DNA of 64,000 nt from the NCBI RefSeq assembly GCF_024436055.1, contig NZ_JANFNH010000015.1, positions 62,001-126,000 of the forward strand, given 5' to 3'. Of the stretch, positions 11,428 through 22,900 are shown piece by piece. A model generated the notes under the pieces. The model was not told the DNA's origin and did not search any database. It worked only from the letters and a program-made list of their open reading frames with translations. This stretch comes from Streptantibioticus rubrisoli (lineage in GTDB: Bacteria > Actinomycetota > Actinomycetes > Streptomycetales > Streptomycetaceae). The translations under genes and the position numbers were made by a program. Position 1 is the stretch's first letter. Every line of letters begins with the position of its first letter.

Positions 11428-14400
11428 TGGCTGCCTCCAATGAGAAGGTGTTCGAGGCGCTGCGAGCCTCACTGAAGGAGACCGAACGGCTGCGGCAACA
11501 GCACCGGCAACTCACCGCCGCCGCGCGGGAGCCGATCGCGATCGTCGCGATGAGCTGCCGGTATCCCGGCGATGTGGAGTCGCCGGAGGACCTGTGGCGG
11601 TTGGTCGACGAGGGCCGGGACGCGATCACCGGACTGCCGGAGGACCGCGGCTGGGACATCGAGGGGCTGTACCACCCGGACCCTGATCACCCCGGCACGT
11701 CGTATGCGCGGGAGGGCGGTTTCGTCACCGATGTCGCTGACTTCGACGCCGAGTTCTTCGGTATCGCGCCGCGTGAGGCGCTGGCGATGGACCCGCAGCA
11801 GCGGTTGCTGCTGGAGGCGTCATGGGAGGTCTTCGAACGCGCGGGCATCGACCCGGCTTCGGTGCGCGGCAGCCGGACCGGGGTGTTCATCGGTGCGTCG
11901 TACCAGGGCTACGGACCGGGGGTACGGCAGGCGCCGGAGGGCACCGAAGGCTACGTACTGACCGGCAACGCTTCCGCCGTCCTTTCGGGTCGGGTGGCGT
12001 ACACCCTCGGTCTGGAGGGTCCCGCGGTCACATTGGACACCGCATGCTCGTCGTCGCTGGTTGCCCTGCACCTCGCCTGTCAGGTGCTGCGGCAGCAGGA
12101 ATGCACACTGGCGTTGGTCGGCGGTGCCGCCGTGATGGCAAACCCCGGTGCCTTCATAGAGTTCAGCCGTCAGCGCGGGCTCGCTCCGGACGGTCGGTGC
12201 AAGTCGTTCGCGGACGCGGCCGACGGCACCGGCTGGGGCGAAGGCGTTGGCATGCTGCTGGTCGAACGGCTGTCCGACGCCCGCCGCAACGGGCACTCGG
12301 TACTCGCCCTCGTCCGTGGTTCGGCGATCAACCAGGACGGGGCGAGCAACGGCCTGTCCGCACCGAGTGGCCCGGCCCAGCAGCGGGTGATCCGCCAGGC
12401 GCTGGCCAACGCGCGGCTTACCCCGTCGGACGTGGACATGGTGGAGGCGCACGGCACCGGGACCACACTGGGGGACCCGATTGAGGCGCAGGCGTTGCTG
12501 GCCACCTATGGGCAGGGTCGTGAACGCCCGTTGTGGTTGGGGTCGTTGAAGTCGAATATCGGGCACACCCAGGCCGCGTCCGGTGTGGCGGGTGTGATCA
12601 AGATGGTGCAGGCGATGCGGCATGGTGTGTTGCCGAAGACCTTGCATGTGGATGCGCCCTCGTCGCATGTGGACTGGTCTGCGGGTGCGGTGTCGTTGCT
12701 GACGGAGCGGGTTGCTTGGCCGGAGATGGGGCGGCCGCGTCGGGCTGGGGTGTCGTCGTTCGGGGTCAGTGGCACGAATGCGCATGTGATCTTGGAGCAG
12801 GCTCCTGCCGAGGACGAAGTCGCCTTGGACGAGGGGGCGTTGTCTGGTCCGGTGCCGTGGGTGGTGTCGGGTAGGAGTGAGGCTGCGTTGCGTGCGCAGG
12901 CGGCGCGGTTGGTGTCGTTCGTGGACTCTTCGCCGGGGGTGGGCCTGGTTGATGTGGGTTTCTCGTTGGCGACGACGCGTGCCGCGTTGGGGCATCGCGC
13001 GGTGGTTGTTGGTGGGGAACGTGATGAGCTCAGGCGTGGGCTGGCCGCGTTGGCGGCTGGACGTTCGGCTGCGGATGTGGTGGTGGATCGGTCCGGTGAG
13101 GGCCGGTTGGCGTTCTTGTTCAGCGGTCAGGGGTCGCAGCGGGTGGGGATGGGGCGTGAGTTGTATGCGGCCTATCCGGTGTTCGCGGATGCGTTGGATG
13201 CGGTGTGTGAGCACTTTGAACTGCCGTTGAAGGATGTGCTGTTCGGGGACGATGCGGGGTTGCTGGATCAGACGGCGTATACGCAGCCTGCGTTGTTTGC
13301 GGTTGAGGTGGCGTTGTTCCGGCTGGTCGAGTCGTGGGGTGTGGTCCCTGACTTCGTTTGTGGGCATTCGGTTGGTGAGTTGGTGGCGGCGCATGTGGCG
13401 GGTGTGTTGTCGCTGGGGGATGCGTGTGTGTTGGTGGCGGCTCGTGGCCGGTTGATGCAGGAGCTGCCTTCGGGTGGTGTGATGGTGGCGGTGCAGGCGG
13501 CGGAGGATGAGGTTGCGCCGCTGCTGGTTGAGGGTGTGAGCATTGCCGCGGTCAACGGGCCGATGTCGGTGGTGGTCGCGGGGGATGAGCCCAAGGTCCT
13601 GCAGATCGCTGCGAGTTTTGAGGGGCGGGGTCGTAAGGCCAAGCGGTTGCCGGTGAGTCATGCGTTTCATTCGCCGCATATGGACGGCATGTTGGAGGCC
13701 TTCGGTGCGGTGGCGGCGGGGTTGTCGTATCAGGCCCCGCGGATCCCGATCGTCTCGAATCTGACCGGTGCTGTGGTCGGTGTCGAGGAGATCGGTACTG
13801 CGGAGTTTTGGGTTCGCCATGTCCGCGAGGCGGTGCGTTTCGCTGAGGGTATTGCGGTGTTGGAGGCGCAGGGTGTCGCGACGTTCGTGGAGTTGGGTCC
13901 TGATGGTGCGTTGAGTGCGCTGGTGCGGGAGTGTTGCGCCGGGGATGGTGTGGCGGCGGTGGCGGCTTTGCGTAAGGGCCGTGGTGAGGTCCGCTCGTTG
14001 CTGGCTGCGGTTGGCGCGGCGTTCGTGCGTGGTGTGGTGGTGGATTGGGCGCGGGTGTTGGGGGGTGGTCGGCGGGTTGATCTGCCGACGTATGCCTTCC
14101 AGCGGGAGCGGTACTGGTTGGATTCGGGTGCGGATGTGGCGGGGGTGGAGTCGGCGGGTTTGGTGTCGGCGGGGCATCCGTTGCTGGGTGCGGCGGTGGA
14201 GTTGCCGGAGGGGTTGGTTTTCACCGGGCGGTTGGCGGTTTCCACGCATGGGTGGTTGGCCGATCACTCGGTGATGGGTTCGGTGTTGTTGCCGGGCACG
14301 GCGTTCGTGGAGTTGGCTGTGCATGCCGGTGCCCGGGTCGGCTGTGGCTTGGTGGAGGAGCTGACCCTCGAAGCCCCGTTGGTGCTGCCCGAACGAGGTG

Positions 14401-16880
14401 GCGTCCAACTACGCGTCACCATAGGCGAACCGGACCAGGCGGGTGCGCGCCCGGTACGGGTGCATTCCCGGCCCGCACGAGGTGAGGACCAGCCGTGGAC
14501 CCGGCACGCCAGCGGGATGCTGACGTCGGCCGTACCGGCTGTGACCGGTGGGCTCGACGGCGCGTGGCCGCCCGCGGAATCGGTGGCGGTGGGCGTCGAC
14601 GGCTACTACGAGCGCTTGGTCGAGTCCGGCTACGGTTACGGCCCGGCGTTCCAGGGCCTGCGCGCGGTGTGGCGAAACGGCGACGAGGTGTTCGCCGAAG
14701 TCGCTCTGCCGCAGGAACTCCAGTCCGAAGCACGCCGGTTCGCGCTGCACCCCGCACTGCTCGACGCAGCGCTGCACGCGGTCGGGAAGGGCGACTTCTT
14801 CGCCGACTCCGGCCTGGCCCGGCTGCCGTTCGCTTGGCGCGGTGTCGCGCTGTACGGCCATGGTGCGGGTGCGCTGCGGGTGCGGATCTCGCCCGCAGGG
14901 CAGGATGCGGTGTCGGTACTGGTGACCGATGTCACCGGTGCGCCGGTGGCATCGATCGAGTCGCTGGTGCTGCGCCCGTTGTCAGCGGAACAGCTGAACA
15001 ACGCGAAGGCCGCACATCACGACGCGCTGTTCCGGGTGGACTGGGCCGAGCTTCCGGCTGGACCGGCCACCGGCCGGGTGGCGTTGCTCGACGCCGACGA
15101 CGAACTGGTCGGCGGACTGCGGGAGAGCGGCTGCCCGGTCGAGGTCTGCCACGACCTGGCCGCTCTCGCCGCAACCGACGTTCCGGAACTGGTGCTGGTC
15201 TCGGTCGGCGGGACGGACGTACCGCGCGGTGACGCGGTGCGTGCCGCCACGCACCGGGTGCTGGAGCTGGTCCAGCGATGGCTCGCCGACGAGCGGTTCG
15301 GCGCGTCGAGGCTGGTACTGGTGACCCGTGGCGCGGTCGCCACGGGCGCGGACGACGAACTTTCCGACCTGGCGGGCGCCGCAGTGTGGGGCCTGATCCG
15401 CTCCGCGCAGTCCGAGCACCCGGACCGTTTCGTGCTGGTCGACACCGACGGCCAGGCCGACTCCTACCAGGCACTCGCATCCGGGCTGGCCACCGGCGAA
15501 CCGCAGTTCGCGGTGCGCAAGGGAACCGCCCTCGCGGCCAGGCTGGCGAGGGCCGCACAGTCCGCGAAAGATGCGGCTCCGAAGCTGAACCCGACCGGCA
15601 CAGCACTGGTCACCGGCGCCACCGGCACCCTCGGCCGACTGATCGCCCGGCACTTGGTCACCGCATACGGCGTCCGGCACCTTCTGCTGACCAGCCGCCG
15701 TGGCGAGGCTGCCCCCGGCGCCGCCGAACTCGTCACCGAGCTGGCCGAGCTGGGCGCCGAGGCGCGGGTGGCGCCCTGCGACGTGGCCGATCGCGACGCG
15801 CTGGCCGCGCTGCTGGCCGAAGTACCTGCGGCGCACCCGCTCACCGCGGTGGTGCACACCGCGGGCGTGCTGGACGACGGCGTACTGGAAGGCCTGACGC
15901 CGCAGCGGATGGACACCGTGCTGCGGCCCAAGGTGGACGCCGCGCTCAACCTGCACGAGCTGACCGCAGATGCGGACCTGGCGATGTTCGCGCTGTTCTC
16001 CTCGGCCGCGGCCACCATGGGCAGCGCGGGCCAGGCCAACTACGCGGCCGCCAACGCCTTCCTGGACGCGCTCGCGCGCCACCGTCACGACCACGGGCGC
16101 CCCGCGGTCTCACTGGCCTGGGGCCTTTGGACACAGGACGGCGGTATGGCGGGCGAACTCGGTGACACCGACCTGACCAGGATGCAGCGCTCCGGGGTCG
16201 CCGGGCTCACCCCCGAGCTGGGCCTGGCGCTGTTCGACGCGGCACACACCCTGGCCGAGCCGGTGGTGGTGCCGATCCGCCTGGACCTCGACGCGGTCCG
16301 TGCGCCGGTACCGGCGCTGCTGCGCGGCCTGATTCGCGGTCCGGTGCGGTCGGCGGTCAGCGCGGCCGACGGCCCCTCGCTACGGGAGCGGTTGGCCGGG
16401 CTGACCGTGGTGGAGCGTGAGGCGGTGCTGCTCGACCTGGTCCGTGCACACGCCGCCACCGTGCTCGGCCACGCGGGCGCGCAGGCAGTCGAGGAGGACA
16501 AGGCCTTCGGCGACCTGGGATTCGACTCGCTGACCGCGGTGGAACTGCGCAACGGGCTCACCGCGGCCACCGGACTGCGACTGCCCGCCACGCTGATCTT
16601 CGACTACCCGACCCCGGCCGCACTGGCCGACTACCTGCTCGCTGAACTACCCGTGGACAACATGCCGTTGGCGGTGTTGGGGGACCTCGACCGGCTGGAG
16701 GCCGCGTTGTCCGCGATCACCGCCGACGACACCCGCAGTCAGCTCGCCGCACGGTTGCGGAAGCTGCTGGCGAAGGTCGACACCCCGCGGGCGGACCGCC
16801 CGGCGGCCGTCGACAACCTCGACGAGGCGTCAGACGACGAGCTGTACGCCCTGCTGGACGGTGATCTCGGTGCGTCCTGA
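11427..16880 (+). CDS. Type I modular PKS, one module: KS-AT(malonyl)-DH-KR-ACP
   Basis: A single-module PKS of 1817 aa. The ATG at 11427 overlaps the upstream TGA (ATGATG); GGAG six bases before it favours this ATG over the one at 11424. The N-terminus ([14 protein letters not shown]) is a Pik-type docking helix. KS about 11530-12790; AT about 13100-14050 has GHSVGE and HAFHSPHM, the malonyl-CoA signature; DH about 14170-14960 has [19 protein letters not shown] and [10 protein letters not shown]-type KR about 15580-16150 has LDD, Ser and YAAAN; ACP about 16370-16640. The expected output is an unbranched alpha,beta-alkene, predicted as C10=C11. The C-terminus ([13 protein letters not shown]) is again of the DEBS-like acidic type. 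The AT region is nearly identical to that of the last module of the line (33187-34206), which suggests recombination between them. Confidence 0.96.
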   Translation: MAASNEKVFEALRASLKETERLRQQHRQLTAAAREPIAIVAMSCRYPGDVESPEDLWRLVDEGRDAITGLPEDRGWDIEGLYHPDPDHPGTSYAREGGFVTDVADFDAEFFGIAPREALAMDPQQRLLLEASWEVFERAGIDPASVRGSRTGVFIGASYQGYGPGVRQAPEGTEGYVLTGNASAVLSGRVAYTLGLEGPAVTLDTACSSSLVALHLACQVLRQQECTLALVGGAAVMANPGAFIEFSRQRGLAPDGRCKSFADAADGTGWGEGVGMLLVERLSDARRNGHSVLALVRGSAINQDGASNGLSAPSGPAQQRVIRQALANARLTPSDVDMVEAHGTGTTLGDPIEAQALLATYGQGRERPLWLGSLKSNIGHTQAASGVAGVIKMVQAMRHGVLPKTLHVDAPSSHVDWSAGAVSLLTERVAWPEMGRPRRAGVSSFGVSGTNAHVILEQAPAEDEVALDEGALSGPVPWVVSGRSEAALRAQAARLVSFVDSSPGVGLVDVGFSLATTRAALGHRAVVVGGERDELRRGLAALAAGRSAADVVVDRSGEGRLAFLFSGQGSQRVGMGRELYAAYPVFADALDAVCEHFELPLKDVLFGDDAGLLDQTAYTQPALFAVEVALFRLVESWGVVPDFVCGHSVGELVAAHVAGVLSLGDACVLVAARGRLMQELPSGGVMVAVQAAEDEVAPLLVEGVSIAAVNGPMSVVVAGDEPKVLQIAASFEGRGRKAKRLPVSHAFHSPHMDGMLEAFGAVAAGLSYQAPRIPIVSNLTGAVVGVEEIGTAEFWVRHVREAVRFAEGIAVLEAQGVATFVELGPDGALSALVRECCAGDGVAAVAALRKGRGEVRSLLAAVGAAFVRGVVVDWARVLGGGRRVDLPTYAFQRERYWLDSGADVAGVESAGLVSAGHPLLGAAVELPEGLVFTGRLAVSTHGWLADHSVMGSVLLPGTAFVELAVHAGARVGCGLVEELTLEAPLVLPERGGVQLRVTIGEPDQAGARPVRVHSRPARGEDQPWTRHASGMLTSAVPAVTGGLDGAWPPAESVAVGVDGYYERLVESGYGYGPAFQGLRAVWRNGDEVFAEVALPQELQSEARRFALHPALLDAALHAVGKGDFFADSGLARLPFAWRGVALYGHGAGALRVRISPAGQDAVSVLVTDVTGAPVASIESLVLRPLSAEQLNNAKAAHHDALFRVDWAELPAGPATGRVALLDADDELVGGLRESGCPVEVCHDLAALAATDVPELVLVSVGGTDVPRGDAVRAATHRVLELVQRWLADERFGASRLVLVTRGAVATGADDELSDLAGAAVWGLIRSAQSEHPDRFVLVDTDGQADSYQALASGLATGEPQFAVRKGTALAARLARAAQSAKDAAPKLNPTGTALVTGATGTLGRLIARHLVTAYGVRHLLLTSRRGEAAPGAAELVTELAELGAEARVAPCDVADRDALAALLAEVPAAHPLTAVVHTAGVLDDGVLEGLTPQRMDTVLRPKVDAALNLHELTADADLAMFALFSSAAATMGSAGQANYAAANAFLDALARHRHDHGRPAVSLAWGLWTQDGGMAGELGDTDLTRMQRSGVAGLTPELGLALFDAAHTLAEPVVVPIRLDLDAVRAPVPALLRGLIRGPVRSAVSAADGPSLRERLAGLTVVEREAVLLDLVRAHAATVLGHAGAQAVEEDKAFGDLGFDSLTAVELRNGLTAATGLRLPATLIFDYPTPAALADYLLAELPVDNMPLAVLGDLDRLEAALSAITADDTRSQLAARLRKLLAKVDTPRADRPAAVDNLDEASDDELYALLDGDLGAS
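13110..14117 (+). repeat. Malonyl-AT cassette, copy 1 (gene C)
   Basis: About 1 kb covering the malonyl AT (GHSVGE, HAFH), nearly identical to 33187-34206. The other copy has 12 extra bases near the region encoding [14 protein letters not shown]. Confidence 0.9.
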
Positions 16881-16930
16881 GCAAGCCCTCCAAACCACCG
16901 TGGATTTCCGGACGCCCCAAGGGAGTCGAA

Positions 16931-19900
16931 GTGTCACTGACTAATGAAGACAAGCTCCGCAGCTATCTCAAGCGGGCCATCTCCGATCTGCAGCACACAC
17001 GGGAGCGCCTGGCGGAGGTCGAGGCAGGGGAGCAGGAACCGATCGCGATCGTCGGCATGGCCTGCCGCTACCCCGGCGGCGTCGGCTCGCCGGAGGACCT
17101 GTGGCGGTTGGTGACGTCGGGAACCGACGCCATCTCGGCGTTCCCCGACAACCGCGGTTGGGACGTGGATGGCATGTTCCACCCGGACCCGGACCATCCT
17201 GGCACCACGTATGTCCGGGAAAGCGGATTCCTTTACGACGCTGCCGAGTTCGACCCTGCCTTCTTCGGGATCTCCCCCAGGGAGGCCATGGCAATGGACC
17301 CCCAGCACAGGCTGCTGCTGGAGACCTCGTGGGAAGCGCTGGAACGGGCGGGCATCGACCCGGCCTCGGTGCGGGGCAGCAGGACCGGTGTGTTCGCCGG
17401 GATGATGTACCACGACTACGCGGCCCGGCTGAGTGTCGTGCCGCAGGGCCTGGAGGGCTACCTCGGCAACGGCAGCGCGGGCAGCATCGCGTCCGGCCGG
17501 GTGGCCTACACCCTCGGCTTGGAGGGGCCTGCGGTCACGGTGGACACCGCCTGCTCGTCCTCGCTGGTCACCCTGCACCTGGCCGCGCAGTCGCTGCGCA
17601 AGGGCGAATGCACGCTGGCGCTGGCCGGTGGTGTCACCGTGATGTCCAGCCCCGGCTCGTTCATCGAGTTCAGCCGCCAGCGCGGGCTCTCCCCGGACGG
17701 CCGCTGCAAGGCGTTCTCCGCCGACGCCGACGGCACCGGCTGGGGCGAGGGAGTGGGGATGCTGCTCCTGGAGCGCCTGTCCGACGCGCGTCGCAACGGG
17801 CACCCGGTGCTGGCCGTGGTGCGTGGTTCCGCGGTCAACCAGGACGGCGCGTCGAACGGACTGACCGCGCCCAACGGCCCTGCGCAGCAGCGTGTCATCC
17901 AGCAGGCTCTGGAGAACGCCCGCCTGTCGGCACACCAGGTCGACGTGGTGGAGGCGCACGGCACCGGCACCCGGCTCGGTGATCCCATCGAGGCGCAGGC
18001 GCTGCTGGCCACGTACGGCCAGGACCGTGAACGGCCATTGTGGCTCGGCTCGTTGAAGTCCAACATCGGGCACACGCAGGCCGCGGCAGGCGTGGGCGGC
18101 GTGATCAAGATGGTCATGGCGCTACAGCACGGTGTGCTGCCGAAGACGCTGCATGTGGACGAGCCGACGTCCGAGGTCGACTGGTCTGCGGGCGCGGTGT
18201 CCCTGCTGACGGAGCAAATCAAGTGGCCGCAGACCGGGGAGCCACGGCGGGCCGCGGTGTCGTCGTTCGGCGTGAGCGGAACCAACGCGCACACGATCCT
18301 GGAGCAGGCGCCGCCAGTCGAAGAGACCGAGGTCGTGGAGTCGGCGGGTGTAGTGCCGTGGGTGGTGTCGGGTAAGAGTGAGGCTGCGTTGCGTGCGCAG
18401 GCGGCTCGGCTGTTGGCTTTTGTGGACTCCGCGGCGGGGTTGAGTCCGGCGGATGTGGGTTTGTCGTTGGCTGTGGGTCGTGCGGCTTTTGAGCATCGGG
18501 CTGCGGTGGTTGCGGCTGACGTGGCTGGCTTCCGTGCTGGTTTGGCCGCGTTGGCGGAGGCGGGTTCGGCGCCTGGTGTGGTGCAGGGTGTGGTTGGCGG
18601 CCGCAAGGTTGTCTTTGTCTTCCCTGGTCAGGGGTCGCAGTGGGTGGGTATGGCGGTGGGTCTGTTGGGCTCGTCGTCGGTGTTTGCGGAGTCGATGCGG
18701 GCGTGTGCGGGGGCGTTGGCGCCGTTTGTTGAGTGGTCGTTGCTGGATGTGTTGGGTGATGCGGCGGCGTTGGAGCGGGTTGATGTTGTTCAGCCTGTGT
18801 TGTTTGCGGTGATGGTGTCGCTGGCGGCGTTGTGGCGTTCGTATGGGGTGGAGCCTGCCGCTGTGGTGGGGCATTCGCAGGGTGAGATCGCGGCCGCATA
18901 CGTGTCTGGTGCGTTGTCGTTGGAGGACGCGGCGCGGGTTGTGGCGTTGCGTAGTCGGGCGTTGCTGGCGTTGTCGGGCCGGGGTGGGATGGTGTCGGTC
19001 TCGCTGCCGGTCGCCGAGGTCGCTGGGCGTGTGGAGCGTTGGGGTGGTCGGGTCTCTGTTGCTGCGGTGAACGGGCCGGGCTCGGTGGTGGTCTCCGGTG
19101 ATGTCGATGCGCTGGAGGAGTTGCTTGCCGAAGCGGAGGCGGACGGGGTTCGGGCGCGCCGGATTCCGGTGGATTATGCGTCGCATTCGGCGCATGTGGA
19201 GGAGATCCGCGACGAACTCCTGACGGTCCTGGCCGATATCACTCCGCGCACTTCCGAGGTGCCGTTCTACTCGACGGTGAGCGTGGAGCGGATCGACACC
19301 GTCTCGTTGGATGCTGAGTATTGGTACCGCAATCTGCGGCAGACGGTCCGGTTCGAGGAGACCGTTCGCCTGTTGGCGGAGCAGGGGCACCGGTTGTTCG
19401 TGGAGTCCAGCGCACACCCGGTACTGGCGATGGGCATCCAGGAAACGTCCGAGCAGGTAACGGCGATTGGCTCGTTGCGTCGTGATGAGGGCGGCCTGGA
19501 CCGCTTCTTGCTGTCGCTGGCCGAGGCCCATGTGCACGGTGCCAGCGTCGACTGGCCGACGGTCTTCCCCGGCGCCCGCCGCGTCGACCTCCCGACATAC
19601 GCCTTCCAACGCCAGCGCTACTGGCTGGACGCGGATGCCCCGGCGGCCGAAGTGTCGGTGGACCCAGCCGATGCGCGGTTCTGGGCGGCCGTGGAAGGCG
19701 AGGACCTTCGAGCGCTGACGGACGCACTTGACGTGCGCGGCGACGACGAGGCCGCACTCGAAGCGGTGCTCCCGGTGCTGTCGGCATGGCGCCGCACCCG
19801 CCGTGACAAGTCCACCGTGGACTCTTGGCGCTACCGGATCGGCTGGCAGCGACTGCCCGAACCGGCATCCCCTGTGCTGTCCGGGAACTGGCTGGTGGTG

Positions 19901-22900
19901 CACCCGGCAGACGGCGCCGGTCAGTGGGGCGCCGCAACGGTGGCGACCCTGGAAGCCGCGGGCGCCGACGTCACCAGCGTCGAGCTGAACGGTGAGGCCG
20001 AACGCGGGTCCATCGTCGAGCTGTTGAGCGGTGCCATGCCGGAAGGCGTGCTGTCCTTGCTGGCGCTGGATGGAAGCCCGGCGGGAGTGGCGAACACCGT
20101 TTCGCTGATCCAGGGGCTTGGCGACGCCGGGATCGACGCGCCGTTGTGGTGTGCGACCCGTGGTGCGGTGGGCGTCGCGGCCGAGGAGGGACCGGACAGT
20201 CCGGTGCAAGCCCAGGTGTGGGGTCTCGGCCGGGTGGCCGCCCTCGAACATCCGCAACGCTGGGGTGGCTTGATCGATCTGCCGGTGGACGCGGACGAAC
20301 CGGCGCGGCGGCGACTGGTCGGAGTGCTCGCCGGACATGGCGGCGAGGACCAACTCGCCGTACGCCCTGCGGGGTTGTACGGGCGTAGGTTGGAGCACAC
20401 CCCACTGGCCGATCGCGCCCCGGCAAGGACGTGGCGGCCGTCCGGCACCGTACTGGTCACCGGCGGCACCGGCCCGCTGGCCGCGCAGGCCGCACGATGG
20501 CTGGCCGGGAACGGCGCGGAACACGTGGTGCTGGCCGGCCCGGTCGAGGAAGGCGCGGCCGAACTGGAGGCCGAGCTGGTCAGCGCGGGCACTCGCGTGA
20601 CAATCGTGCCCTGCGAGCCCGACGACCGCACAACGCTGGAGAATCTGCTGGCGACGCCGCCCACTGCGGTGGTGCACGCGCCGACCGTGCTCGACCAGGC
20701 GCCGCTGGCCGAGACCACTCCGGCCGAGTTCGCCGAGGTGGTCGCCGCCAAGGCGGCCATGGCGGCACAGCTGGACGATCTGCTGGACCAGCACGCCCCG
20801 GACGCGGTCGTCGTCTTCTTCTCCGCGGTGGCCGGGGTATGGGGCAGTGGCCGTCAGGGCGCGTACGCGGCGGGCAACGCCTACCTCGACGCGCTGGCCC
20901 AGCGTCGGCGTGCCCGTGGACTGCCGACGACCTCGGTGGCGTGGAGCCCATGGGACAGCGGCGAGGACACCGAGGACGCCTTCCTCAACTTCCTCCGCCG
21001 CCGCGGCCTGCGTGCCATCGCCCCTGACCTGGCGATGACCGCGCTGCAACAGGTTCTCGACCACGACGAGACCTTCGTCGCTCTCGCCGATGTGGATTGG
21101 GAGCGGTTCGTCGCCGGGTTCACCGCGGTACGGCCGAGCCCGCTGATCGGCGGGCTGCCCGAGGTGCGCCGAATACTGTCGGAAGAGGACGAGCCCGCAG
21201 GCGCTGAGGGCTCCCCGCTGGCCCAGCGACTGGTCGGCAAGACCGATCTCGAACGCGACCGGATCGTGCTGGAACTGGTGCGTGGCCACGTCGCCGCGGT
21301 ACTGGGCCACGCCACGCCGGAAGCGGTCGAGGTCGGCCGGGCCTTCCTGGAACTCGGTTTCGACTCGCTGACCGCGGTCGACCTGCGCAACCGGCTGAAC
21401 GCGGCGACCGGTCTGAAACTTCCGGCCACCTTGATCTTCGACTATCCGACGGCCACCGCCCTCGCCGACCACCTGAAGACCGAGGTGCTCGGTGCCCCGG
21501 CGACGGCTGCAAGCGTCCGGGCCGTCTCTGTGGTGGACGACGAACCGGTCGCCATCGTCGGAATGGCCTGCCGCTTTCCGGGCGGGGTCTCCTCGGAGGA
21601 GCAGCTATGGCAGTTGATCGCCGCGGGCACGGATGCCATCAGCGAGTTCCCCACTGACCGCGGGTGGGACCTCAACCAGCTGGTGGACCAGGACGGCGAG
21701 CGCGCTAGGACCTCCTATGTTGGGCACGGCGGCTTCCTGCACGACGCGGCGGAGTTCGATCCGGCGTTCTTCGGTATCTCGCCGCGTGAGGCGTTGGCGA
21801 TGGACCCGCAGCACCGGTTGCTGCTGGAGACATCGTGGGAAGCCTTCGAACGGGCCGGAATCGACCCGGGCTCCTTGCGCGGACGGCCGGTTGGCGTCTT
21901 CGCGGGGACCAACGGCCAGCACTACGCCCCACTGCTCCAGGGCGCGCCGGAGAGCCTGGACGGCTATCTGGCGACCGGTAACGGTGCGAGTGTGTTGTCG
22001 GGCCGGGTTTCGTACACGTTCGGTCTCGAAGGCCCTGCGGTGACGGTGGACACGGCGTGTTCCTCGTCGTTGGTGGCGTTGCATCTGGCGGCGCAGGCGT
22101 TGCGGCAGGGTGAGTGTGAACTGGCGTTGGCCGGTGGTGTGACGGTGATGTCGACCCCGGACATGTTCCTTGAGTTCAGCCGTCAGAACGGGCTGGCTTC
22201 GGACGGACGTTCCAAGGCCTTTGCGGCGACGGCGGACGGCTTTGCTCTAGCCGAGGGCGTCGGGATGCTTTTGGTGGAGCGGTTGTCCGACGCGCGCCGC
22301 AATGGGCATCCGGTGTTGGCGGTGTTGCGTGGTTCGGCGGTGAATCAGGATGGTGCGTCGAACGGTTTGACGGCGCCGAATGGTCCTTCGCAGCAGCGGG
22401 TGATCCGCCAGGCGTTGGCGAACGCCGGGCTTGGTGCGTCGGATGTGGATGTGGTGGAGGCGCACGGCACCGGCACCTCCCTCGGTGACCCCATTGAGGC
22501 ACAGGCGTTGCTGGCGACGTACGGCCAGGATCGTGAACGCCCGTTGTGGCTGGGATCGTTGAAGTCGAACATCGGGCACGCGCAGGCCGCCGCTGGTGTG
22601 GCCGGGGTGATGAAGATGGTCCTGGCGATGCGGCATGGTGTGCTGCCCAAGACACTGCATGTGGACGAGCCGACACCTCAGGTCGATTGGTCTACCGGTG
22701 CGGTGTCCTTGCTGACCGAGCAGGTTGAGTGGCCGGAGACGGGGCGGCTGCGGCGGGCTGCGGTGTCGTCGTTCGGGATCAGCGGGACGAACGCGCATGT
22801 GATCCTCGAAGAGGCGCCTGTTGTTGAGGCGGCCGGGGCCGAGGTGGGCGACGCGCCTGTCCCGTGGGTGGTGTCGGGTAAGAGTGAGGCTGCGTTGCGT

